Under the pieces are notes generated by a model. It had not been told where the DNA came from. It ran no database searches and was given only the letters and a program-made list of their open reading frames with translations. Below, in pieces: positions 1 through 7,740 of a stretch of 64,000 bases of DNA. A program made the position numbers and the translations under genes. Numbering within the stretch: position 1 is the first letter of the stretch; every line of letters starts with the position of its first letter. Source of the DNA: Paraburkholderia sejongensis (lineage in GTDB: Bacteria; Pseudomonadota; Gammaproteobacteria; Burkholderiales; Burkholderiaceae); contig NZ_JAJITD010000008.1 in assembly GCF_020880815.1 (NCBI RefSeq), positions 124,001-188,000 on the forward strand. Reading direction: 5' to 3'.

Positions 1-560
1 AGACCGAGTCCGATCAGCCGCACGAACGCCGCGCGTTCTTCCGGCGACACGAGGTTCTGACCTTCCCATGCCTTCGGATCGTGCACATCGCGATCTTCCG
101 GTGCGATGTTGTAGTCGCCGAGCAACGCGAGCTTCGGATGCAGCGTCATTTCGGTCGCGAGCCAGTCGTGCAGCGCGTCGAGCCAGCGCAGCTTGTACGC
201 GAACTTCTCGGTGCCCGGCGCTTGGCCGTTCGGAAAATACGCGGAGATGATGCGCACGCCTTCGATCGTCGCCGCGATCACGCGCTGCTGCGGATCCTCG
301 AAACCGGGGATATTTCGCACGATGCTGCTTTCTTCGACGTGCAGGCCGTCGCGCACCAGAATGCCGACGCCGTTATAAGTTTTCTGCCCCGCGTACCAGC
401 TCTGATAGCCGATCTCGGCGAGCTCCGCGCGCGGGAATTTTTCGTCGGGGAGTTTCAACTCCTGCAGGCACAGCACGTCGGTGCCGCTGCTCGCGAGCCA
501 GTCGATCACGTGTTGCTGGCGGACTTTGAGGGAGTTGACGTTCCAGGTGGCGATTTTCAT
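1..560 (-). CDS. xth: Exodeoxyribonuclease III (partial, C-terminus outside window)
   Basis: Class II AP endonuclease and 3'-5' exonuclease of base-excision repair. The first 186 residues are visible, read leftward from an ATG at 558-560, and the frame is still open at base 1. Family landmarks are in place: N-terminal TWNVNSL, the metal-binding Glu of LQELK at residue 34, the TYNGVGIL strand near 61-68, and LLGDYNIAPEDRDVHDP near 146-162, which holds the Asp and Asn of the active site. E. coli ExoIII has 268 residues, so about 70-80 are cut off by the window edge. The gene is divergent from the initiator tRNA downstream. The assignment is firm; only the symbol variant (xth or xthA) is open. 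Confidence 0.93.
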   Translation of the reverse strand, partial: MKIATWNVNSLKVRQQHVIDWLASSGTDVLCLQELKLPDEKFPRAELAEIGYQSWYAGQKTYNGVGILVRDGLHVEESSIVRNIPGFEDPQQRVIAATIEGVRIISAYFPNGQAPGTEKFAYKLRWLDALHDWLATEMTLHPKLALLGDYNIAPEDRDVHDPKAWEGQNLVSPEERAAFVRLIGLG

Positions 561-806
561 GTCGTTCTCACTTTGTTGCGGAGCGGGGCCTCGTCACCCG
601 AGCCTCACGCTTTTGTTCTGATCGGTCGCCGTGCGGTGCAGCGCAGCGCGCATGCGCGGTCGCGGACGATTCGGGGTTCGATGCCCCGCATCTTATCGCG
701 CGCGAGCAGCGTATGGGGCGGGTAACGGGCGAGGGCTTGCGTCGCGCGAGACGCGCCGCATTTGCATGCGTCACGTGTGGCGGATGAACAAGATTCGGAC
801 CACCGT

Positions 807-835
807 TTGACGTTTATCAAAAGGCCGGCTATAAT
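807..835 (+). promoter_or_regulatory. Sigma-70 promoter of the initiator tRNA
   Basis: TTGACG at 807-812 and TATAAT at 830-835 are separated by exactly 17 bp. This puts transcription start near 842, about 7 nt before the tRNA 5' end. It is one of the closest matches to consensus in the window, as expected for a stable-RNA gene. Confidence 0.85.
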
Positions 836-848
836 CTTTTTTCTCTGA

Positions 849-925
849 CGCGGGGTGGAGCAGTCTGGCAGCTCGTCGGGCTCATAACCCGAAGGTCACA
901 GGTTCAAATCCTGTCCCCGCAACCA
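849..925 (+). tRNA. Initiator tRNA-fMet (CAT)
   Basis: A 77-nt cloverleaf with encoded CCA and anticodon CAT in the loop CTCATAA. Two features mark it as the initiator rather than the elongator tRNA-Met. The first base pair of the acceptor stem is a C1 x A72 mismatch (5' CGCGGGG against CCCCGCA), and the anticodon stem has three consecutive G-C pairs (GGG/CCC). The T-arm GGTTCAAATCC is canonical. It has its own promoter and terminator and so forms a single-gene unit. Confidence 0.97.
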
Positions 926-935
926 AGTTTTGTTG

Positions 936-969
936 AAAGCCCGCATAGCGCAAGCCATGCGGGCTTTTT
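936..969 (+). terminator. Intrinsic terminator after tRNA-fMet
   Basis: An 11-bp stem, AAAGCCCGCAT paired with ATGCGGGCTTT, is followed by a T-run at 965-969. A-rich sequence on the other side makes it usable from the minus strand too, so it may also stop transcription from the racemase gene at 1040-1738. Confidence 0.85.
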
Positions 970-1039
970 GACTTTCAGCCGGGCATTTCGGCTCGGCGTT
1001 CTAGCCCGGCGCCTTTCAGCCCGGGCTTTCGCAGTCAAC

Positions 1040-1738
1040 TCACGCCGACCCGATCGCCCATTCCACCGCCGCCTGTGCATGCAACGCGGTGGTGTCGAAC
1101 ACCGGCAGCACCGAATCCTCGGGTTTGATCAGCAGCGTGATTTCGGTGCAGCCGAGAATCACCGCCTGCGCGCCGCGCGCGGCCAGATGCTCGATCACGC
1201 GCTGATACACGCGGCGCGATTCGGCTTCCACATTGCCGTGACACAACTCGTCGTAGATGATCCGATGCACGTCCGCGCGTTCGGCGTCGTCGGGCACCAG
1301 CGTGTCGAGGCCGAAGCGCTCGCGCAGCCGGCCGGTATAAAACTCCTGCTCCATCGTATAGCGGGTGCCGAGCAGGCCGACCCGTTCGACGCCCGCCGCG
1401 CGCAGCGCTTCGCCGGTCGGATCGGCGATGTGCAGGAACGGCACGCTGATCGCCCGCTCGATCGAATCGCATACGCGATGCATCGTATTGGTCGCGAGGA
1501 TCACCAGATCGGCGCCGCCGCGTTCGAGCTGGCTCGCGGCATCGGCCATCTGCTTGCCGAGCGCGGCCCAGTCGCCGGCGCGCTGGTTCGCTTCGACCTC
1601 GGCGAAGTCGACCGTCAGCAGCAGGCTGCGCGCGTTGTGATGGCCGCCCAGGCGCGCCTTCGCGTGACGGTTCAGCAGCCGGTAATACTCGGTGGACGAC
1701 TCCCAGCTCATGCCGCCGATCACGCCGATCGTTTTCAT
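1040..1738 (-). CDS. YgeA-type amino-acid racemase (Asp/Glu/hydantoin racemase superfamily)
   Basis: A 232-residue cofactor-independent racemase closely resembling E. coli YgeA along its whole length. It has N-terminal GGMSWES (8-14), HIADPTG near 103-109, and LLGTRYTMEQ near 122-131. The two catalytic positions are Thr83 (in ATNTMH) and Cys197 (in GCTEI). Classic aspartate racemases use two cysteines; the Thr/Cys pair is typical of the YgeA branch, which acts on several amino acids, so a strict aspartate-racemase label is not justified. ATG is chosen because MKTIGVIGG aligns with the family N-terminus. It stands alone between the tRNA terminator and the divergent codA. The substrate cannot be read from the sequence. 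Confidence 0.88.
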   Translation of the reverse strand: MKTIGVIGGMSWESSTEYYRLLNRHAKARLGGHHNARSLLLTVDFAEVEANQRAGDWAALGKQMADAASQLERGGADLVILATNTMHRVCDSIERAISVPFLHIADPTGEALRAAGVERVGLLGTRYTMEQEFYTGRLRERFGLDTLVPDDAERADVHRIIYDELCHGNVEAESRRVYQRVIEHLAARGAQAVILGCTEITLLIKPEDSVLPVFDTTALHAQAAVEWAIGSA

Positions 1739-1951
1739 CTGTACGCTCCGTGAATGCTTGCCCGAAACGGCGAGTATAGGCGCGTCGCGATGCCCGCCGC
1801 CGGTACGGATCGTAGCGCGCTGGCCGGTACGCCTCGCTGCCCTGACGAGCGGCCACGGCCATCACGGTGCGCGCACGCGACACGACCCGCGCGCGCATTT
1901 CTGGCGCCGCTAGAATCGTAGCGAGTCCGAAGCGATCAACGGGAGCGATAC

Positions 1952-3262
1952 ATGGATCTGATCATCCGCCGCGCGACGCTGCCGCGCAGCGCCACGCAAC
2001 TGCTGCCGGCGTCACGGCATAACCACGGGCCGGTCGACATCGGCATCGACGCCGGCCGCATCGTCGCGGTCGAACCGTCGCTGGCCGCGAGCGCGCGCGA
2101 AGAGCTCGATGCGGCCGGTTCGCTCGTTACGCCGCCATTCGTCGATCCGCATTTCCACATGGACGCGACGCTGTCGTACGGTTTGCCGCGCGTGAACGCG
2201 TCGGGCACGCTGCTCGAAGGGATCGCGCTATGGGGCGAGCTGAAGCCCGAGCTCACGCAGCACGCGTTGATCGAGCGCGCGCTGCAATACTGCGACTGGG
2301 CGGTCGCGCGCGGCCTGCTGGCGATCCGCAGCCACGTCGACGTATGCGACTCGCGGCTGCTCGCGGTCGAAGCGCTGCTCGAAGTAAAGCGGCGCGTCGC
2401 CCCATATCTGGATCTGCAACTGGTCGCGTTTCCGCAGGATGGACTGCTGCGCAGCGCCGACGCGTTCGACAACCTGAAGCGCGCGATCGGCATGGGCGTC
2501 GACGTGGTCGGCGGGATTCCGCATTTCGAGCGCACGATGGCCGACGGCGCGCAGTCGGTGCGCATGCTGTGCGAGTACGCGGCGCAGCAGGGCTTGCGGG
2601 TGGACATGCATTGCGACGAATCGGACGATCCGCTGTCGCGCCATATCGAAACGCTCGCGGCCGAAACGCACCGGCTCGGTCTGCACGGCCGCGTCGCCGG
2701 CTCGCATCTGACCTCGATGCATTCGATGGACAACTACTACGTGAGCAAGCTGTTGCCGCTGATACGCGAGTCGGGCGTCGCCGCGATCGCCAATCCGCTG
2801 ATCAACATCACGCTGCAAGGGCGCAGCGACAGTTATCCGAAACGGCGCGGGATGACCCGCGTGCCGGAGATGCTGGCCGCGGGGATTACCGTCGCGTTCG
2901 GCCACGACTGCGTGATGGACCCGTGGTACAGCCTCGGTTCGGGCGACATGCTCGAAGTCGCGCACATGGGGCTGCATGTCGCGCAGATGACGGGCATCGA
3001 CGGGATGCGTGCGTGCTTCGACGCGGTGACCGTCAATGCGGCGCAAATCCTCGGTCTGGACGGTTACGGGATCGCGCCCGGCTGCGCGGCCAATCTCGTG
3101 CTGCTCGATGCGCGCGATGAAATCGACGCGCTCCGTTTGCGCGCCGCGCGGCTCGCGGTCGTGAGCCGGGGCAGGGTGGTGAGCCGCGCGCCGGCCGCGC
3201 GGGCGGCGTTGTCGATCGAAGGGCGGCCGCGCGAGGTGGACTTCAAACTGCATCGCGCGTAG
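1952..3262 (+). CDS. codA: Cytosine deaminase
   Basis: A 436-residue amidohydrolase that deaminates cytosine to uracil for pyrimidine salvage. It matches E. coli CodA across the full length: metal ligands HFH (67 and 69), substrate-orienting Gln in FPQDG (162), MHCDE with His220 and catalytic Glu223, His252 in AGSH, and metal Asp319 in FGHD. The loop LQGRSDSYPKRRG is also conserved. One difference stands out: the residue after Asp319 is Cys320, whereas E. coli has a second Asp (Asp314 of HDD) that is known to influence cytosine versus 5-fluorocytosine preference. No codB permease is adjacent. It converges with prlC across a shared terminator. Confidence 0.88.
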   Translation: MDLIIRRATLPRSATQLLPASRHNHGPVDIGIDAGRIVAVEPSLAASAREELDAAGSLVTPPFVDPHFHMDATLSYGLPRVNASGTLLEGIALWGELKPELTQHALIERALQYCDWAVARGLLAIRSHVDVCDSRLLAVEALLEVKRRVAPYLDLQLVAFPQDGLLRSADAFDNLKRAIGMGVDVVGGIPHFERTMADGAQSVRMLCEYAAQQGLRVDMHCDESDDPLSRHIETLAAETHRLGLHGRVAGSHLTSMHSMDNYYVSKLLPLIRESGVAAIANPLINITLQGRSDSYPKRRGMTRVPEMLAAGITVAFGHDCVMDPWYSLGSGDMLEVAHMGLHVAQMTGIDGMRACFDAVTVNAAQILGLDGYGIAPGCAANLVLLDARDEIDALRLRAARLAVVSRGRVVSRAPAARAALSIEGRPREVDFKLHRA

Positions 3263-3290
3263 CGCGGTTGCATCGATGTGAAGCGCCAAT

Positions 3291-3328
3291 AAAAAACCGG
3301 CGGCCTGCTCGCGCAGACCGCCGGTTTT
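3291..3328 (+). terminator. Bidirectional terminator between codA and prlC
   Basis: An inverted repeat AAACCGGCGG / CCGCCGGTTT has a short loop, with an A-run on the left and a T-run on the right. It lies between the convergent stop codons of codA and prlC. Confidence 0.85.
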
Positions 3329-3355
3329 GTTCGTCGCTACCGTTGCGTCGGTGCC

Positions 3356-5461
3356 TCAATGCGCGGCGCCCGGCGCCATCCCGTTGTGGCGCAGCAGCGC
3401 ATCGATATTCGGCTCGCGGCCGCGGAACGCCTTGAACGATTCCATCGCCGGACGGCTGCCGCCAACCTCCAGAATCTCGCGGCGATAGCGCATCCCGGTG
3501 CTCTGATCGAGCACGCTGCCGGCCGCCTGCGCGGCTTCCTCGAACGCCGCGTACGCATCCGCCGACAGCACCTCGGCCCACTTGTAGCTGTAGTAGCCGG
3601 CCGCGTAACCGCCCGCGAAGATATGGCTGAACGTGTTCGGCCAGCGCGAGAACGGCGCTTGCGGCACCACGTGGAAGCGCTCGTTGATCTCGCGCGCGAG
3701 GTCGTTCGCGCTGGTCGCGCCGTTCGCGTCGAAGCCGGTGTGCAGTTGCATGTCGAACATCGAGAACACGATCTGGCGCAGCGTGCCGAGGCCGCTCTGG
3801 AAGTTCTTCGCGGCGAGCATCTTGTCGAACAGCTCGCGCGGCAGCGGCTTCGCGGTATCGACGTGCGAAGTCATGTCCGACAGCACGTCCCACTCCCAGC
3901 AGAAGTTCTCCATGAATTGCGACGGCAGTTCGACCGCATCCCATTCGACGCCGTTGATCCCCGACACGCCAAGTTCATCGACACGCGTGAGCATGTGATG
4001 CAGACCGTGGCCGAACTCGTGGAACAGCGTGATCACTTCGTCATGCGTGAAGCACGCGGGCTTGCCGCCGACCGGCGCCGAGAAGTTGCAGGTCAGATAC
4101 GCGACCGGCGTCTGCACCGCGCCGTGCGCGAGCTTGTGACGGCCGCGCGCATCGTCCATCCATGCACCGCCGCGTTTGCCTTCGCGCGCATACAGGTCGA
4201 GATAGAACTGCGCGACGAGACCGCCGTCCTGATTCTCGACACGGAAAAAGCGCACGTCCGGATGCCACACGGCCGCTTCATCGCGACGGATGCGCACGCC
4301 GAACAGCGTTTCGGTGACCTTGAACAGGCCCTTGAACACTGCGTCTTCCGGGAAGTACTGCTTCACTTCGTTTTCGGAGAACGAATAGCGCTTCTGGCGC
4401 AGACGCTCGGCCGCGAAGGTCATGTCCCACGGCTGCAGATCGCTCATGCCGAGTTCGGTCGCCGCGAACGCCTGCAGCTCCTTCCAGTCCTGCTCAGCGT
4501 GCGGACGCGCGCGCGTCGCGAGGTCTTCGAGAAAGGCCATCACCTGCGCCGGCGACTCGGCCATCTTCGGTGCGAGCGACACTTCGGCGAAGTTGTTGTA
4601 GCCGAGCATCGCGGCTTCTTCGGCGCGCAGCTTCAGTTCGTCGGCGAGCACCTGGGTGTTGTCCCACTCGGGCTTGCCGTTGCCGTATTGCGCGCCCAGT
4701 TCGGACGCGCGCGTCACGTACGCGCGGTACATCGCTTCGCGCATCGCGCGGTTTTCCGAGTACTGCATGACCGGGAAATACGACGGGAAGTGCAGCGTGA
4801 ACTTGTAGCCGCTTTTGCCTTCGCGCTCGGCCGCTTCTTTCGCGGCCGCGATCACGTCTTCGGGCAGGCCGGCCAGTTGCGCCTCGTTGCCCGCGTCGAC
4901 GACATACGCGTACGCATTGGTCGCGTCGAGCACGTGATCGGAAAACGCCTTCGACAGCGCCGCCTGGCGCTCCTGCAGTTCGGCGAAACGCGGCTTCTGA
5001 TCTTCCGGCAGTTCGGCGCCCGACAGGCGGAAATCGCGCAGCGCGTTGCCGAGGATCTTCTTGCGCTCGCTGTTGAGCGCGGCGAATTCGTCGCTCGCGT
5101 TCAGCGTCTTGTACTTCTCGTAGAGCGCCAGATTCTGGCCGACGCTCGACCAGAACTCGGTCACGCGCGGCAGGTTTTCGCCGTACACGGCGCGCAGCTC
5201 GGGGGTATCGGCGACCGCGTTCAGATGGCCGATCACGCTCCATGCGCGCGACAGCGGCTCGGTCGCGCGTTCGACCGGTTCGACGACGTCGGTCCACGAG
5301 GTCGGCGTGGCCGGCAGCGCGGCGCGCTCGACCGCGGCGGCTGCGTTCGCGAGCAGCACGTCGAGCGCGGGCGTCACGTGCTCGGGGCGGATCTCGCCAA
5401 AGCGCGGCAGGTCGGAAAAATCGAGGAGCGGATTGTCTTGATGCGTGGCGGTGGTGGACAT
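3356..5461 (-). CDS. prlC: Oligopeptidase A (M3 family zinc metallopeptidase)
   Basis: A 701-residue cytoplasmic oligopeptidase that degrades short peptides, including cleaved signal peptides. The gluzincin motif HEFGHGLHHM sits at about residue 480, and the family-typical FMENFCWEWDVL and FAGGYAAGYYSYKWAEVLSAD segments follow. Length matches E. coli PrlC (680). The start is supported by AGGAAG 6-8 nt upstream of the ATG at 5461. A plausible promoter (TTGGAA, 17 bp, AATAAT) lies about 115-145 bp upstream, so it can be transcribed separately from folD, which precedes it on the same strand. Confidence 0.96.
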   Translation of the reverse strand: MSTTATHQDNPLLDFSDLPRFGEIRPEHVTPALDVLLANAAAAVERAALPATPTSWTDVVEPVERATEPLSRAWSVIGHLNAVADTPELRAVYGENLPRVTEFWSSVGQNLALYEKYKTLNASDEFAALNSERKKILGNALRDFRLSGAELPEDQKPRFAELQERQAALSKAFSDHVLDATNAYAYVVDAGNEAQLAGLPEDVIAAAKEAAEREGKSGYKFTLHFPSYFPVMQYSENRAMREAMYRAYVTRASELGAQYGNGKPEWDNTQVLADELKLRAEEAAMLGYNNFAEVSLAPKMAESPAQVMAFLEDLATRARPHAEQDWKELQAFAATELGMSDLQPWDMTFAAERLRQKRYSFSENEVKQYFPEDAVFKGLFKVTETLFGVRIRRDEAAVWHPDVRFFRVENQDGGLVAQFYLDLYAREGKRGGAWMDDARGRHKLAHGAVQTPVAYLTCNFSAPVGGKPACFTHDEVITLFHEFGHGLHHMLTRVDELGVSGINGVEWDAVELPSQFMENFCWEWDVLSDMTSHVDTAKPLPRELFDKMLAAKNFQSGLGTLRQIVFSMFDMQLHTGFDANGATSANDLAREINERFHVVPQAPFSRWPNTFSHIFAGGYAAGYYSYKWAEVLSADAYAAFEEAAQAAGSVLDQSTGMRYRREILEVGGSRPAMESFKAFRGREPNIDALLRHNGMAPGAAH

Positions 5462-5786
5462 AGGGCTTCCTGTCTGACGCGGGTGAACGGGGCGGTGCGG
5501 CGGCGCTCGCGCGGGGCGTCGGGCGATGCTTGCCTGACGCGCGGCGCAGCGCGCATGGCAGCACCGGGTACGAACATTATTGGGGCGGGGTGAGCCGATT
5601 CCAATCCAGTCGCAGACAAATTAACAGATGTGGCGGCGGGCGGGGCGGATCGGTCCGTCGCGCGTTTCGTGCGACAGCGCATGGTGCGGATGGCTTGATG
5701 GTGCAGCAATGCATCGCGGCGCTCGCGACGCGCCGACACCCGGCCTCGCGCGCGGCGAGCGGGCCGCGCGCGAGTGGGTTGGCGGG
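5462..5786. other. folD-prlC intergenic region
   Basis: 325 bp without a gene. On the minus strand, TTGGAA (5604-5599) and AATAAT (5581-5576) spaced by 17 bp form a plausible prlC promoter, and AGGAAG at 5471-5466 is the prlC ribosome-binding site. Nothing else is evident. Confidence 0.5.
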
Positions 5787-6650
5787 TTACGCCTGCGCGG
5801 CGTCCGCGGCGCGCTCGGCCGCTTCGATCGTGTTGACCAGCAGCATCGTGATCGTCATCGGGCCCACGCCGCCCGGCACCGGCGTGATGTAGCCGGCCAC
5901 TTCCTTGACGCCCGCGAAGTCGACGTCGCCGCACAGCTTGCCGGCGTCGTCGCGATTCATGCCGACGTCGATCACGGTCGCGCCCGGCTTCACCATTTCC
6001 GCGGTCAGGATGTTGCGCAGACCGGTCGCGGCGACCACGACGTCGGCGTTGCGGGTGTGCGCGGCGAGATCGCGCGTCTTGCTATGGCAGATCGTAACGG
6101 TTGCGCCCGCTTCGAGCAGCAGCAGCGCCATCGGCTTGCCGACGATGTTCGAGCGGCCGATCACCACCGCGTTCGCGCCCTTCAGATCGATGCCGTAGGC
6201 CTCGAACATCTTCATCACGCCGTACGGGGTGCACGGACGGAACAGCGGCTGGCCGGTCATCAGCGCGCCGGCATTGGCGACGTGAAAACCGTCGACGTCC
6301 TTCTCCGGCGCAATCGCCTCGATCACCTTGTGGCTGTCGATATGCCTGGGCAGCGGCAGTTGCACGAGGATGCCGTGAATCGACGGGTCGCGATTCAGTT
6401 CGTCGATGCGCGCGAGCAGTTCGGCTTCGGACAGGTCGGCCGGATAGCGGTCGAACGACGAACCGAGGCCGTTGTCGTGGCAGGCCTTGACCTTGTTGCG
6501 CACGTAGACTTCGCTGGCCGGGTTGTCGCCGACCAGAATCACGGCGAGGCCCGGTTGATGGCCGCGGGCGGTCAGGGCGGCGGCGCGCGTGGCGACGTCG
6601 GCGCGCAAGGTCTTGGAGAGGGCGAGGCCGTCGATCAGTTTGGCAGTCAT
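5787..6650 (-). CDS. folD: Bifunctional methylenetetrahydrofolate dehydrogenase/cyclohydrolase
   Basis: A 287-residue FolD interconverting 5,10-methylene- and 10-formyl-tetrahydrofolate with NADP. Seen directly: YVRNK with Tyr49 and catalytic Lys53, QLPLP near 116-120, KDVDGFH near 137-143, the nucleotide-binding GRSNIVGKP and the C-terminal PVPGGVGPMT. The frame stays open about 110 codons further upstream, but that stretch is Arg/Ala-rich and unlike FolD. ATG at 6650 (MTAKLIDG) fits the family N-terminus and was chosen. There is no strong Shine-Dalgarno. Confidence 0.96.
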   Translation of the reverse strand: MTAKLIDGLALSKTLRADVATRAAALTARGHQPGLAVILVGDNPASEVYVRNKVKACHDNGLGSSFDRYPADLSEAELLARIDELNRDPSIHGILVQLPLPRHIDSHKVIEAIAPEKDVDGFHVANAGALMTGQPLFRPCTPYGVMKMFEAYGIDLKGANAVVIGRSNIVGKPMALLLLEAGATVTICHSKTRDLAAHTRNADVVVAATGLRNILTAEMVKPGATVIDVGMNRDDAGKLCGDVDFAGVKEVAGYITPVPGGVGPMTITMLLVNTIEAAERAADAAQA

Positions 6651-7095
6651 GGTCGGTCGAGCGTTGAGTCGAGAATGGAATCGGGACAGGAGCGGATTGG
6701 CGCGGCGAGGTTGCAGTGTTTGCGCCGGCACGCGCGATGGCGCGGTGCGTTGGCGCGTCGCGGCACGAATCTGTCGGTTCGCGGCAGGCATGCAACGGCG
6801 GGTTTGGGGCAGCGCCACGGCAAAGTCCAACATTATACCGGCGCGGCGGCGGGCTTCCGCAGGGATTCGAGGCGCGGCGTGGTGACGATGAGGGGCGTGG
6901 CGGCGCCTTGTGACGGGCCGCGCAAATGCGAGGGGAGCGCGATCAGGCGCTGTGGGGACTTTGTGGGACTCGCGCACCAGCGCCCGTCCGGCACGCGCAA
7001 CCCTTTCGACGAAGAAGCCGCGCGTGCCGCGGTGATGGTGCGCGCGGACGCGCGCGCGGCAGGGTGCCGCGACGCGCCCGCAACCACGGCAATAC
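6651..7095. other. Intergenic region upstream of folD
   Basis: 445 bp without a credible gene. A perfect TATAAT on the minus strand (6837-6832) could be a folD -10 element; the matching -35 is poor. No clear terminator was found for the response-regulator gene that ends at 7096. Confidence 0.45.
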
Positions 7096-7740
7096 TTACT
7101 GCGCGGCCTGCGGCTTGTTCGACAGCGCGAGGCGCAGCAGATCGGCGACCGTGTTGACGTTCAGCTTTTCCATGATGTTCGCGCGATGCGCTTCGACCGT
7201 CTTGATGCTGATCCCGAGGTCGTCGGCGATCTGCTTGTTCAGGCGGCCGGCGATGATCCGCTCGAGCACCTGATGCTCGCGCGCGGTCAGCTTGCCCAGG
7301 CGCTCGGCGGCGGCGCGCTGCTGCTGGACGCTGCTGCTTTCGCTGCGCGCCTTGTCGAGCATGCGCTCGACCAGCTTGCGCAGTTCGGCTTCGTCGAACG
7401 GCTTCTCGATGAAGTCCATCGCGCCTTTCTTCATCGTCGAGACCGCCATCGGCACGTCGCCGTGGCCGGTCACGAAGATGATCGGCAGCAGCGTGTTGTC
7501 GGCGATCAGGCGCTCCTGCAGCTCGAGCCCGCTCATGCCGGACATCCGCACGTCGAGGATCAGGCAGGCGATCTGGCCCGGATGCTGATGCGGCTGCCAC
7601 GCGTCGAGGAACTGCTCGGCGCTCGAAAAGCATTGCACGCGGTAGCCGTTCGCCTCCAGCAGCCAGCGCAGCGAATCTCGCACGGCCTCGTCGTCGTCGA
7701 CGACAAAGACGGTTTCCTGTGTGGTGACTGGGCTGTTCAT
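7096..7740 (-). CDS. FixJ/NarL-type two-component response regulator
   Basis: A 214-residue DNA-binding response regulator. The receiver domain (about 10-125) has the acidic cluster DDD at 15-17, phosphoacceptor Asp63 in ILDVRMSG and the conserved Lys of EKPF near 112. A Q-linker follows, then a LuxR-type helix-turn-helix (about 148-207) with LTAREHQVL and KTVEAHRANIMEKL. Its ATG overlaps the sensor kinase stop codon in an ATGA, so the two are translationally coupled and form a cognate pair. The pair is divergent from aceE, which makes the pyruvate dehydrogenase promoter an attractive but unproven target. Confidence 0.9.
   Translation of the reverse strand: MNSPVTTQETVFVVDDDEAVRDSLRWLLEANGYRVQCFSSAEQFLDAWQPHQHPGQIACLILDVRMSGMSGLELQERLIADNTLLPIIFVTGHGDVPMAVSTMKKGAMDFIEKPFDEAELRKLVERMLDKARSESSSVQQQRAAAERLGKLTAREHQVLERIIAGRLNKQIADDLGISIKTVEAHRANIMEKLNVNTVADLLRLALSNKPQAAQ

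Noticed and set aside
3359..5593. 744-codon plus-strand frame opposite prlC
   Set aside because: Antisense shadow with Arg/His/Ala bias and no domain; the minus strand carries a complete metallopeptidase with its zinc motif.
5628..7157. 509-codon plus-strand frame opposite folD and upstream
   Set aside because: It covers folD and the 445-bp intergenic region in antisense, with no domain. The folD frame gives a full FolD.
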